DNA from: Henricia sp. BOLD:AAB3569 | Taxonomy: Eukaryota > Echinodermata > Asteroidea > Spinulosida > Echinasteridae | Direction: 5' to 3' | DNA length: 64,000 nucleotides | NCBI GenBank assembly: GCA_037783545.1 | Contig: JBBELK010001245.1 | Coordinates: 162,256 to 226,255 of the forward strand | Shown here: piece by piece, positions 46,331 through 56,840 of the stretch | Numbering within the stretch: the first letter of the stretch is position 1 | How the letters are laid out: every line of letters begins with the position of its first letter | The notes under the pieces: model-generated | The model's input: only the letters and a program-made list of their open reading frames with translations | Databases searched by the model: none | What the model was told of the DNA's origin: nothing | Program-made: the position numbers and the translations under genes

Positions 46331-46699
46331 AGAGGCATGGTTAAGTACCACCCCCACCCCCAGGTCACTTTTTGAGTGACAAAATCGCAACCCCTGGGCC
46401 AACATTTGTGACAATCTCTACCTTGGAACATCTGGTCAATGCCGAGGCATGTTACCAAGTCCCCACCCCACCCTTCGGACAATGCCTGCAAGGAAGGGGT
46501 AGAATGTTGCTAAAACATTTGCATACATGTAAGAATGAAAGAAACAAAATTCTTCTTGCTTGCTATTTTGTAAATGGTTTAGAAAACTATAAATATAAGT
46601 GTACATGTACATGATAAATCTGCATAGAATATACCAAATAATTTTCAACATAATTGCAGAATACCCTGCAATTCTTAGTCCGTGTAGCATTAGGTAGAC

Positions 46700-46900
46700 G
46701 TGGCTTCGGAGGATTGTATTACGAAGGAAAGTTTGGTCCGAGAACGAGTCGATAAAAGCACGTGCAACATCAGTTTTGAGTTGCAGGGTATTCCGCAATT
46801 GCTTTCAAATTTTCTACATGTAGTTTTCAAATTACCACCTGCTGACAGGGCCGTGTACGGAATTGAGCAGTTGGCCATTACACAGTATGAGACTGGCTGA
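46700..46900 (+). CDS. Unassigned 67-codon open frame, possible exon
   Basis: Open from about 46,694 to TGA at 46,898, reading ASEDCITKESLVRERVDKS and later FKLPPADRAVYGIEQL before ending AITQYETG. The final segment resembles the reading of module M copy 3 near 40,860 (ERIEKVIMASDLVCKTYETG), also ending at a stop in the same place. That shared end suggests a duplicated terminal exon, but the acceptor is weak. Function unknown. Confidence 0.25.
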   Translation: MASEDCITKESLVRERVDKSTCNISFELQGIPQLLSNFLHVVFKLPPADRAVYGIEQLAITQYETG

Positions 46901-47040
46901 AAAAGAAATTCCAAGAGTTACATAAAAGACACCCGTCAATTTGCCACTTCTAATTTTGAGTTTTCTATCAAATCAGCATGTTCTGATGCCTGTTAAATCA
47001 TTTTGAGGAATACAAGTAATGGTCAACTTATCAATTATGG
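46850..47040 (+). repeat. Repeated module M, copy 4 (diverged)
   Basis: The landmarks are GAGACTGGCTGAA, TTTGCCACTT, TCTATCAAATCAGCATGTT and AATGGTCAACTTATCAA, in the same order and spacing as copies 1 and 3. Confidence 0.5.
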
Positions 47041-47126
47041 GGCTAAAAGAAACATGACAATTGTTAACTTGAGACTATCGGCAAGTTTAAGCTGACATAA
47101 CATTAATAAGTTCTTGACTAAGAAAT

Positions 47127-47127
<1 letters not shown>

Positions 47128-47153
<26 letters not shown>
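47128..47153 (+). repeat. Poly-A tract
   Basis: A run of about 26 A. No recognisable retroposed body lies immediately upstream, so retroposition is not claimed. Confidence 0.85.
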
Positions 47154-47158
<5 letters not shown>

Positions 47159-47325
47159 CAGTCTTGACATGTTTATATGTACTGGTAAATCCATGCAATG
47201 TACATTTACAGTCCTCAATGTTCCTGCCAGTTGCTTGGTTTTAAAAGCTTTTTAAAATGTGTAAACACAGGAAATTAATAAGTATTTTAGCTCAATAAAA
47301 TAATTAAATGGCAACAAAATGTTGA

Positions 47326-47331
47326 TTTATT
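47326..47331 (-). terminator. Candidate minus-strand poly(A) signal
   Basis: AATAAA on the minus strand, about 226 bp beyond the TGA of the candidate terminal exon at 47,557-47,576. Confidence 0.35.
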
Positions 47332-47556
47332 TAGAATTTTTTTTTGACCATTGATAATTTGAGCATACAATTTTTTTCCATCACATGATTGAGCTGCATA
47401 AATCATTGTTACAATACATGTACACAAATTCACAAAATTAAAATTAATTCAGTCATTTCACAAATGTCGACTCTGCTGCCATGAAGGCATAACCATCCTG
47501 ACTGCCCATGGAAGAACGCCTGAATCATTTGGATTTCCTGGAAAGCCTTGGCTGCT

Positions 47557-47576
47557 TCATTTCACATGTCGGGAAT
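47557..47576 (-). CDS. Candidate terminal coding fragment, minus strand
   Basis: The acceptor CTTGTTTCTCCGACAG is good. In the phase supplied by the exon at 47,974-48,070 it reads Asp-Ser-Arg-His-Val-Lys-stop. A second minus frame just downstream ends SSMGSQDGYAFMAAESTFVK and stops at about 47,464, which looks protein-like, but it is cut off by a TGA and needs an alternative acceptor (GATTCAG). Confidence 0.3.
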
Positions 47577-47973
47577 CTGTCGGAGAAACAAGTCATAAAT
47601 AAAACAAGAGGTTACTTCACTCCTATTAATTTGAAACATTAAAGATACTTTTTTACGGTTTGAATTCCCTTTACTGGTTGCCAGGAAATTGTTGAATGTT
47701 TTTCACTTCCCTTTATAATATTTGCACGTTTTGGTGGTTTTTAAGTTTTTATGAGAAGAATAAGTGGCGACCAGTAAACGGAATTATTTCCGTTTTTATA
47801 AAATCAGTCTGCCTGCTGTATAATAGGCTCAACTTCACATCAAAACAAAAGCAAATGTCTACAGGTATGTTTACCAAAAAAAAGATGTGAATATTGCTTT
47901 GTGACGTTCAAGTTGAGATTCGCACTGAAGTGAAGACTGAAGCAAGACCTAATTTGTGAGATCTAGCTTTTAC

Positions 47974-48070
47974 CTGCTTGTTGTCCTTGTGGTGCCTTTA
48001 AAAGCCATAATGTGTGTGGAGTTGACATCACGTTTGTTGATTGTTCCTCACACTGTTGTAGACCCCATTT
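47974..48070 (-). CDS. Candidate internal exon, minus strand
   Basis: The acceptor ATTTTTGTTTTGCCAG and donor AAGCAG|GTAAAA are strong. Of the three frames, only one is open across the 97 nt (32 codons, starting KWGLQQCEEQ and ending KAPQGQQA). The phase then matches the 47,576 acceptor. The protein is not recognised; Gln-rich. A non-coding RNA exon is an alternative. The Helentron pair begins only 137 bp away on the upstream side and would lie in the preceding intron. Confidence 0.35.
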
Positions 48071-48206
48071 CTGGCAAAACAAAAATAAATAAATAAAATG
48101 TTAGAACAAATGTCTAAGCATTAGGCCTACACTGGGAAAATGTGTATTTGGTTTTACCACTATAACCTTCATTTGTGATGAGTAAAAAATAAATAAACAT
48201 ATTATT

Positions 48207-49126
48207 ATACTCGGACTCCGAAAAAGACCTTAAACAACAAACATTGCATTTGGATTAGGCCACAGCCAAAAAGATGTTTTATTTAAAAAATGTCCTTATC
48301 TGCCGAATACCAAAAATGCAACGGGCAAACGGCCAAGAAAAAGCATACAATAAAAATGGGCACACCAGACCCAACCGGGGCATACCAAGCCCTTTATCAT
48401 GGGCATACCGAGCCCGACCCGGGGCATACCAAGCCCTTTGTCATGGGCACTAGGCCCGAACCAGATTTATGTAAAAACCAACACTGGGCTTACAGGCCCA
48501 ACCAAATCAAACTGAAATAAAAAACATATCCCGAATACAGTGTTGTGAATTGTTGGTGCAGTTGAGCCCCCACCGCGCTAGACATTCGGTCGGGGTGCTA
48601 GTCACATGATAACTTTCGTGCACTATGTCAACTGCACAAAAACAGTGATAAAAGAAAGAGCATTGCGTTCGAGGCATGGAATGGGCTACTGGCGGTCTGA
48701 ACTCGACCCGAAAATGCCACAGAACAACAGAGAAATTGGAGGAGAATGGGGGTGGTGGTGGGGCAAAATTGAACACAAAATTGTTGTTTATGTTGTTAAA
48801 CAAACGGCTGTGACAAAGTGAAAGCTAAAGCTAAAGCCAAAGGTCGCGCGCTCGCTCCAGCTAGCCAGCAAAACAACAACGCGCATCGGCCACCTCTGAT
48901 TGGACAGAAGTTATCAGCTCACTGCCCGGCCGTAACCAAAACAAACCAGAGGGGGCGTGGATGCAGCGTTCGTTCCTAAGCCAAAGCCAATCACAAACTC
49001 GGACGGTGACCAAAAAAGGCAAAGCATGACCGACAAAAAGATTTATGTCAAAATCAACAGCCCACGCGCGCGCGCGACCCAGATCTCGCCGAGCATAACC
49101 CCTTTTATCAACAAGTGATAAAAGGC
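48207..49126 (+). mobile_element. Helentron-like rolling-circle element, short (internally deleted) copy
   Basis: The 5' end has TTATACTCGG. Near the 3' end is its inverted counterpart CCGAGCATAA (49,089-49,098), followed at once by the terminal hairpin CCTTTTATCA-acaag-TGATAAAAGG (49,101-49,125). Asymmetric terminal inverted repeats plus a 3' terminal hairpin and insertion next to T are the defining structure of Helentron/Helitron2 elements. Positions 48,207-48,720 equal 49,130-49,643, and 48,763-49,126 equal 53,868-54,231, with no difference that I could find. Only 42 bp between them are private. It is non-autonomous. Confidence 0.8.
48355..48475 (+). repeat. Minisatellite inside the Helentron 5' block
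   Basis: Units of the type GGGCATACC(A/G)AGCCC with CTTT(A/G)TCATGGGCA interludes. It is duplicated with the element at 49,278-49,398. Confidence 0.8.
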
Positions 49127-49643
49127 TTTATACTCGGACTCCGAAAAAGACCTTAAACAACAAACATTGCATTTGGATTAGGCCACAGCCAAAAAGATGT
49201 TTTATTTAAAAAATGTCCTTATCTGCCGAATACCAAAAATGCAACGGGCAAACGGCCAAGAAAAAGCATACAATAAAAATGGGCACACCAGACCCAACCG
49301 GGGCATACCAAGCCCTTTATCATGGGCATACCGAGCCCGACCCGGGGCATACCAAGCCCTTTGTCATGGGCACTAGGCCCGAACCAGATTTATGTAAAAA
49401 CCAACACTGGGCTTACAGGCCCAACCAAATCAAACTGAAATAAAAAACATATCCCGAATACAGTGTTGTGAATTGTTGGTGCAGTTGAGCCCCCACCGCG
49501 CTAGACATTCGGTCGGGGTGCTAGTCACATGATAACTTTCGTGCACTATGTCAACTGCACAAAAACAGTGATAAAAGAAAGAGCATTGCGTTCGAGGCAT
49601 GGAATGGGCTACTGGCGGTCTGAACTCGACCCGAAAATGCCAC

Positions 49644-52600
49644 CCGCGCAAGGCGCGCCCCACAGAGAACAGACAGCCAGAGTCCACACCGACACTCCAA
49701 AAACAAAGCGGGAAATTAAAAAAAAAAACAAAGCCGTATAAGTTGGACACAAACGAACGTTGACCGAGCGGAGAAAAGCGGACGCCATCGCTGAGAAACA
49801 ACGACAAATATTACCAAATGAACTAAAGGTGATGCAAGCAAAGAGCGCGAGGAGTCTTCGCGCACTGAGCTAGATTTGGCCTAACGAAAATTGTTCAGTG
49901 CTTGCGCTTCAACGCCGATTGAGAACGGGCCCCGAAGCAAAACACCCGGGAGGACATCCGACCAGATCACAAAGGAGTTTGGAAAAGTCGACGACACGCA
50001 ACGCCACAAAACTGCGATCCGTTGGCGGCGCCAACGGATCGCAGCCAACTTGGCGCAAGCAAAATTCGTTCACATCACGAGGTCGTTAGAACCGAACCGG
50101 GAACAAGCGTGAATGTCCTTCAACAACTCGGTCAAAATTGCCTGAAGATGGCAAATTTCGGCACCGCCTCTGCCCTAGGGCCCTGGCCCACCGCGAATGC
50201 AAAACGGGAAAGTTGCACGTCTTTCCGATTGAGAGGAAACATTCCGTGCGAAAAACACAAACATCGGGCATCGGAGCCATTGTGCGCTTCCAAATTGCGA
50301 TCCACAACTCCCTATCCGTACCTCCGCACGTACAACTTAAAAGACGCCCAAGGTTCGTTGGAAAACAAACGTCTCAGTTGCGGGCGCTACAGAGTACATA
50401 GAAGGGGGTGGGGGAAAACAGACCATGAATGGCAAAAATTTAACAATACAAACAAAAATAAATACCAGCTATCTTCGGGTAAAAGTAAAATGGTCCCAAG
50501 TTTGTTTGTTTAAAAGGGGGGCGGTTGGGGGTTTCAGGGTGGTGAGGGTGGAGGTGGGAGTTGGGGGCGTCGACAGAACGTTCAATGTTCGGCCAATCGT
50601 GGCAAAGAGACTGTAGGCAGTTGACTTTCCAAGCCGTTAGTTGAAGCAAAAAAGATGATTCATGGACAATGCGGCAACTACCAAGTAGTCAAGCACGACA
50701 CAAAGGGAAGGACAAGTAGGCCTACATGCGATTCTTTATTGCTAGAACGTCTGCAAACAATATTTAATGAAATCATAAAAGACAAAAAAGTTAACGTATA
50801 CTAGTACTAGGCCTACTAAATCTAAGGCAACCACATGTAGGATACCATGAAAAATTCAGTTTCCAAAACTGATAGCAGGAACGCGCTGGAGTCCAAGCCT
50901 GAATTTCCACCCGGTAGACAAATTGGTAAACAACACCGACACACAAAAACATTAAAATGAAAAGCGCCACCAATCGTCTTTCAGAAAAATTAAAATCTCT
51001 TGATTTTAGGCGAAAAGAAATTTACTAAGTTGTAACTAATCATTAAAAAATATCCCGAGCACAAAAGCACCATTGGGTTCGAATCTCCCCCAAAAAACAA
51101 ACATCGCGTTCTCAAAGGGAAATGGCCCATGGCCCAAAACAACCACTCTCCTCGCTAGAAGCGGCCAAACCTCATGACGATGTTACAAACTTGAATGCTG
51201 CATGTGCCGCAGCAAAGCAAAAAGTACGCAGAAATGGCAAACATTTCCAACGCAGTACATAAAACGCCCTCGATCGTTTTCTGACAAACAAATGTACAAA
51301 ATTCACGCGCGGAGCGCGCGACGTGATGTCACTGTCTGGTGACCTAGAAACGTCAACGCCCCGCCCCGAAAATCTGAAGGACCAAATGTGTTTCTGACTC
51401 CGTTTCCTACGTCAGAAACTTCATTTCTTTTCAATAGCTACCTCATGTAAAGACACCAAAAAAGGAATCGTGACACAAATCTCATTGGTGAACGTTTGGG
51501 ATGGCTGCGGGCACGGAAACTCGCCAGTTAATTCATCAAACAATTTAAGTCAAATTATTATTACATGCTTACTGATTTAAACAGCATGACAAAACATTTG
51601 CTTCACTTAGAAATTTATACAGGAACATGAACAAGGCTTTCGGTATCAGTCCATACAGCACGCTGCTGGTCCTCGGAGGCCACGAAAAACCCCCTTTTTT
51701 TCATTTCTTTATATCTTTTTTAGGAGGAAACGTGGGTGCATCCTAGGATACCGAAAGAGGGTGCACTCCCTTTTTCCTTGCCATATACCTATTAAATTCT
51801 TAAACAGTAGAATTATTTCAAATCCACCCGGTCGTTTAGTGATGATCCAAACGATGAGCAATGAGAGATATCGATACTGCGCAGATTCAACGTGGGCGGG
51901 GCTTAAACTTGTTCTAGTACTCAAAACAAATCCGGGTGCGAACAAGAACAACCGTGTCAATTATGCACAAACTTGTCTGAAATGAGGCCACAATCATGAA
52001 GGATTTGTTTTAAAAATCACAACCGGCACCAAAATTGTTTGTTGTTGAAAAACAAAAAATGTGACTGTTAATTGGACAAAAATGTGTGTTCGTTGCAAAT
52101 GCAATTCAGCCTCGACTGCGATTAAGACAACGCACAAAAAAAATGTAACTCTAGGCCTATTCAACAATACTAGCCCGACTCGAAAAATTGCAAACATTGC
52201 ATTATAGGCCCTAGATCACGGTAGAAAAACACAGGACTCTGAGCTAGGCCTATAGTAAGCCTAGGCCTAAATGAAAAAGTACAACAAGTGGTGGGCGGTT
52301 TCGGACTGTTCAAGAGTGGGCGGTTGGGCCGGGGAGGGGCGGGTACCGGGTACCGCAAAAAGAAATGTGAAAATGAAATGGACAGGGAAAAACCAACATG
52401 ACATTTTTGTCAAAAATGGGCGGGGGATTCCCTTCTGGCCGTATAAAACTAAAAGCAACGAAGAACATCATCAGGACTGCCCCTCCCGCCGAGGACGAAA
52501 ACCCCATTGGATTGCGACTAGGCCTAACTACAAGCAAGTTGGCTCGAAGTTGGCGGCCAAGAATACCAAACGTTTTCCATCGGTGACCAGAATCACCGAA

Positions 52601-52777
52601 CGGGAGAAGAACGAAAATACTTACCAAACTCGCACGCATTCAAGTTCCTGTTACACCGTGGAAAATCATGGAACACATTTAGGCCTAGGCTACATGAAAC
52701 TGGCTTGAAAATTCCTCATCTTAGCGCAAAATTATTTCAAGACAAAAATCCGTCGCGGAATTTGTTTTTGTTTTTGT

Positions 52778-52808
<31 letters not shown>

Positions 52809-53867
52809 TGTTTGTTTTGTGTGTTTCTTTTAAATCAAACAATTATCAACTGCCAAATAATAAAGACCCCAAGCATGCTAAGGCCGAGCTGAATGCTCAA
52901 AAGATAAAAACAAACGTTGAGAAATGGCCCAGCAAAGTTAGTGGTTAGGCCTACTTTCCAAAAGCGTCGAAAAATGTCATAGAGGCCTCCTAGCCTGCTT
53001 AACAAAATAGGCCCACGTTGAAGCAGAACATTCACATTGTCTATGTCCACGCAAGTAGGCTGGAATGTTTTCCTTTCAAAATTAAACGCAGGTCATTCCG
53101 AAATCGATCCTTCATCCCCGCTCCCTCCAACTCTAAGTTTTAATGAGGGCCTAGAAGAAATCCGCTTTCTATGTTTCCGCAATCTGTATCATAGGCCTAT
53201 CAATCTGTGGTGAATTACGGAGAACCAAATCATTCAAAATCAAAATGTTACGGGTGGCCGGCTGTGGTGACCGCCAGCTATTCGTCCCGTGATAGCTTGT
53301 TCAACGTGCTCAATGCCATCATGGAATTGTCACACCATTGCCGAGAAGAATGATGAGGTCTATTGCAAGCCGCTGATTCAGGAGAATGATGTCGCGGACT
53401 CCCCTGTTGACATTCGTGATAGGCCTAGGCTTATGTTGTTTCCCAGCCCTCGGTCCGAAACAACCGCGTCAGTGAATGTTAATGTTACGCAAGAAGTTGA
53501 GGTCCAGCTCGAGAGGCAGGTACACAGCGGTGACCACGACTATGATGGTTATTGACATGCCAATGACAAACCTGGTGCTAGTAAAATGCGAGCAGTGAAA
53601 ACATTCGAAGTTGTTGTCGCATGTCAACCCGAAAACACCGCAGAGTGCTGAACAAATCCTAGGAACGACCGTGCTTGGCCCGCAACTTGGTGCATCCACA
53701 AACTCGCTGGATATATGGGTGAGATGAGCTGTTCATGCAAGGCTGGGCAAACTCGCAAAACAAACTTATGTCTATCCAAAATCGACTGCATTGAAATTCA
53801 CCACGACGCATATGAAAATTTAACACAGAAAATTTTTCACAAAAGTTAAGTCCTTGCGAAATTAATC
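49644..53867 (+). other. Interior of the long Helentron; unassigned, possible captured sequence
   Basis: Open frames of 163 codons (50,022-50,513), 145 codons (52,271-52,708) and 89 codons (53,289-53,555, ending SGDHDYDGY) show no domain I can name. TAGGCCTA-type words are unusually dense between 50,700 and 53,430. Rolling-circle elements often carry captured host fragments; whether these frames are such fragments cannot be decided here. Confidence 0.35.
52757..52820 (+). repeat. (TTTTTG)n-type microsatellite
   Basis: Alternating GTTTTT and GTTTT units. Confidence 0.9.
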
Positions 53868-54234
53868 GCAAAATTGAACACAAAATTGTTGTTTATGTTG
53901 TTAAACAAACGGCTGTGACAAAGTGAAAGCTAAAGCTAAAGCCAAAGGTCGCGCGCTCGCTCCAGCTAGCCAGCAAAACAACAACGCGCATCGGCCACCT
54001 CTGATTGGACAGAAGTTATCAGCTCACTGCCCGGCCGTAACCAAAACAAACCAGAGGGGGCGTGGATGCAGCGTTCGTTCCTAAGCCAAAGCCAATCACA
54101 AACTCGGACGGTGACCAAAAAAGGCAAAGCATGACCGACAAAAAGATTTATGTCAAAATCAACAGCCCACGCGCGCGCGCGACCCAGATCTCGCCGAGCA
54201 TAACCCCTTTTATCAACAAGTGATAAAAGGCTGT

Positions 54235-54600
54235 ATAAGAGATATCTCAAAAATATTATTAAAATATATATATATACCACTAATTTCCAAGTCTGTCAAG
54301 AACAGCACTGATAATTCCATGACCAGGTCTATGCTATGGTCAGCGCCAGTGTAGCCTAGGCCTGGATTAGAAATGGAATAGGCCTCGCGAACATGCACAT
54401 GACTATGAAAATGGAAAGGTACGTTGAAGAAAAACAATAGACTGCATTTCCGCTGCATCGTGTATGCATTGGTTATAGCACTCTCTGGATATAAAGCTCA
54501 AATTATTTTGGTCCCTTGAAGAAAGCTATAATGAGAGTTTACTGTAACCCTAGAGCTCATTACCATGCACGGACACCCAGAATTTCCCATGTTATAACAC
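54235..54600. other. No supported gene
   Basis: AT-rich sequence with a TATATATA run near 54,263-54,276 and another at 54,600-54,620. Confidence 0.4.
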
Positions 54601-54618
54601 ATATATATACCATATATA

Positions 54619-55165
54619 TACTCTCCAACAAAAGAAACTGTGCATGGTAAAAATTGCTGTATTTTTTCAAGAAGGTAGAAAATAAACACCAAATTCACAG
54701 ACAATATTCTCTGACATTGTTAGAAAAAGGTTATGCACTCAAAACCTGCTCATGGCATAGTGCAGGACTTAGGCATGCCTGGGTGTTGATTTCACAATAG
54801 GGGTCCTACAGGTTGTTATGTAACAGAATTCCATAAAGTTCAGGTCTCGTTAGCAAGCCGTATAAAAGGACTACCCAAATGCCAGAAGAGCATTTTGCAA
54901 GATTGTGTCCAGTACTCAAAACGTCATGCCGCGTCTGTCCTTAGCTGACCGTCATCAGGCCATTGAGCATGTTTGGGATGAGATGGAGCTTCGATTATGT
55001 CATTTTCCTCAGCAGCCAACAAACCTGCAACAGCTTGGTAGAGATCTCGTCCAGGTGTGGAATGACATCCCACAAGACTTTCATGCGCGTGTCATTGGCC
55101 CCATGAGGCGAAGATGCACAGCAAAGATTTTGTAAGCATGTTCATGTACTGTTATTGTGTAAAGG
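54619..55165 (+). mobile_element. Internally deleted Tc1/mariner-type element
   Basis: The 5' side starts near ACTCTCCAACAAAAGAAAC after a TA-rich run, the kind of end seen in some Tc1-like families. A TATA-like CCGTATAAAAGG at about 54,859 precedes the residual transposase frame. The 3' inverted end is not clearly present. Confidence 0.5.
54905..55135 (+). pseudogene. Residual Tc1-type transposase: N-terminus fused to C-terminus
   Basis: A 76-codon frame. Residues 8-19, MPRLSLADRHQA, match the start of Tc1-type transposases (the first helix-turn-helix helix). They are followed without a gap by IEHVWDEMELRL, the region around the last catalytic Asp/Glu position, then TNLQQLGRDLVQVWNDIP and RRRCTAKIL, the usual C-terminus. 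The roughly 250 residues carrying the DNA-binding domain and the first catalytic aspartates are absent, yet the frame is preserved. It cannot be catalytic. It could be a frozen deletion derivative or a residual dimerising peptide. Confidence 0.8.
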
Positions 55166-55184
55166 AAAAGAGATTATACAGTCA

Positions 55185-55296
55185 AACACTGATAATTAGA
55201 GCACTGTTAATACAAAGTAATGCCAAAGTCCAAAGTCTTTTGTTTTCAAGACTTATAATACAAGATTATTTCCAAGGACCTCGTATTATCAGTGTT
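55185..55296. repeat. Small foldback, AACACTGATAAT ends
   Basis: AACACTGATAAT at 55,185 and ATTATCAGTGTT ending at 55,296, with a partly matching interior. Confidence 0.5.
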
Positions 55297-55314
55297 CCAT
55301 CGATATGAAGTTTG

Positions 55315-55522
55315 CAATTGATCACGTTCAAATGACGTCACTTCCTACAAGATGTCATGGCATCAGGATTTTCAGCGTAATTTTTGGTGACGCGCTTCGG
55401 TTGCGCCGTGTTTCCAACAAATTTCGAGCAACACGCACGCATGTTTGGAACAATTTTCAGGGTGTGCGTGCGCGTACTTGATGGCGTTTAATACGCAGTA
55501 GCATTTTTCCTACGAAGATGGC
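55315..55522 (+). repeat. Dispersed repeat R2, copy 2
   Basis: Collinear with 3,732-3,941: CAATTGATCACGTTCAAATG, TTTCGAGCAACACGC, GTGTGCGTGCGCGTACTTGA and TACGAAGATGGC. Confidence 0.85.
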
Positions 55523-55645
55523 ATCTGTGAACGTGATTAATTAGTGGCCAGTTTGCATTAGAAGAGTTATGTTGCATTATGAAAATTATATATTATGCTG
55601 TAAGAAAGATGCAGAAAAATTGCGCAAACAAAATAGGCATCATAC

Positions 55646-55854
55646 CGGAAATTGACATAGTACTCCATGTTGTTCAAGAACCGCTTGTCCATGGTGATAG
55701 ACATCAGTGCTGAATGGGGAGCTTCTCCTGGTGTCAGGTAGTCTTCCCGGGGTTTTTCCAGTGGCTCATGCTCACACTGACCTAACCCAACAGACCCACC
55801 CAACGCCCATTCATGTTTTCCACACACATGGTGGAGTAGGCCCCTCCATTTCTC
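55646..55854 (-). CDS. Internal exon of a recurrent uncharacterised protein family (W..H.W / C.H.PL pattern)
   Basis: Minus-strand acceptor TTTCCCGTACCTTTCAG and donor TTTCCG|GTATG. The 209-nt exon is open for 69 codons: it starts EKWRGLLHHVCGKHEW, contains GQCEHEPL and then SALMSITMDKRFLNNMEYYV. From memory, EKW...HV...H.W...C.H.PL followed by ...AL..I..DK..L.D/NM is the central block of a large, poorly characterised animal family, often followed by an HTGxLE motif in the next exon. That next exon was not found between here and the Helentron. The family is repeated in many genomes and may derive from a transposon. The phase does not fit a direct join to the exon at 57,157, so an exon is missing or this is a separate gene. 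Confidence 0.6.
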
Positions 55855-55859
55855 CTGAA

Positions 55860-56255
55860 AGGTACGGGAAAATTCACTTATTAACCCTCGTAGCAGGTGA
55901 TCCTTGGGACTGTTTTGAACAGTCCGTTTGTATTACGTGTACGGTATACACATATGTATAAGCTTGCCGTGGGTTAGCGCAGGCGCGGGCACACACCCCA
56001 TAGAGGTGCAAAAACCATTTTCGTATGAACAAAAATCTGCATGATACATCTTTAATTCGGATTTTCGAGTAGTCCCATCGAGTTGTTACTGAACTTGTCT
56101 ATCGACCGTGCCTGGATGAAGAGCTTTTCTTCTTTATTCAAAAAATTTGTTTTTTCTTAATAAATTTAGCTTTGCGGTGCTTTAGAAGCCATGCCTTTGT
56201 TGGGAGAGCAAAAATATTCACGTGCGTAACTATATGATGTACGCCAGCGCAGCAC
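55860..56255. other. Intron or intergenic, no gene seen
   Basis: AT-rich sequence with no further exon signal. Confidence 0.35.
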
Positions 56256-56259
56256 GCGC

Positions 56260-56463
56260 TAACCCCGAAATTGCCTGTGAACCCTTACATGTTACCCCTG
56301 GTTTCCCTCTACAATGCTAACCCTGGGGTTTTGGCCGTTAACCCCGAGATTGCCCTCCTTAATCCTGGTCACTGGCAGGGTTAACCAACCCCGGGGTAAC
56401 AGTCTTATTTTGTCTTAACCCGGGGCGGAAAAACAGTAGTGGCCCCCGGGCATCTCGGGGTTA
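56260..56463. repeat. Short TIR element or word field, TAACCCCGA ends
   Basis: TAACCCCGAAATTGCC at the left and GGGCATCTCGGGGTTAA at the right are inverted. In between, GTTAACCCCGAGATTGCCC and CCCTGGGGTT-type words recur on both strands. Confidence 0.55.
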
Positions 56464-56789
56464 AGGATTGCAAGTACCTTACATCCTGATTAAATTGGCC
56501 TTTGTAAGGGCCCGATTGCAGATTTTGTTTCGGCAAGGTGGCAAAGTGATGATGGGGGTGAAGAAGTGATGGGCATATTAGCAATGGTGCAAAGTGGATG
56601 TGGTGCAAAGTGGATGTGGGGTAAATTCACTCATACATTCCTGTATTTTTTTGCGGCATTCACTAATGACTGATGTGTCTCTGACAAATTTTGCAATGTG
56701 TTCACTGACTTGGAATGAAATGCATAGCACATGCATTCTACTCTTTATAACAATCCTAAATACAGTTTGCCCTTTGAGTTACATACCTG

Positions 56790-56840
56790 GCAGATGTCTT
56801 TTTTTCGCGGAAGGGTTCCACTCCAGACATCCCTGAGCTG
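56790..56840 (-). CDS. Possible 51-bp exon, minus strand
   Basis: Acceptor TATTGTCCCCTTACAG and donor CTGCCAG|GTATGT on the minus strand are both good. All three frames are open (51 nt), so phase cannot decide; in phase 0 it would read LRDVWSGTLPRKKDICQ and join in frame to the 55,854 exon. In phase 1 it joins to the 57,157 exon instead. It cannot satisfy both. Confidence 0.3.

Larger units (their letters stand above)
49130..54231 (+). mobile_element. Helentron-like rolling-circle element, long copy, directly after the short one
   Basis: Same ends as the 48.2-49.1 kb copy: TTATACTCGG at the start, CCGAGCATAA at 54,194-54,203 and the terminal hairpin at 54,206-54,230, followed by CTGTATAAG. 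The two elements are head-to-tail with only about three T bases between, as expected from rolling-circle transposition reading through an end or from insertion beside an existing element. The 4.2-kb interior (49,644-53,867) encodes no Rep or helicase that I recognise, so mobility would depend on a partner element. Confidence 0.8.

Noticed and set aside
47128-47153. Processed pseudogene ending in the poly-A tract
   Set aside because: No gene-like sequence or target duplication was seen upstream of the A run.
50022-50513. 163-codon open frame in the Helentron interior as a Rep/helicase gene
   Set aside because: No His-hydrophobic-His, catalytic Tyr context or helicase motifs are visible. It is too short for a Rep-helicase.
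48207-54231. LTR retrotransposon with 48.2-49.1 kb as one LTR
   Set aside because: The repeated blocks are a 5' part and a 3' part, not the same sequence at both ends. There are no TG..CA ends, primer site or gag-pol. The ATIR plus terminal hairpin fits a rolling-circle element.
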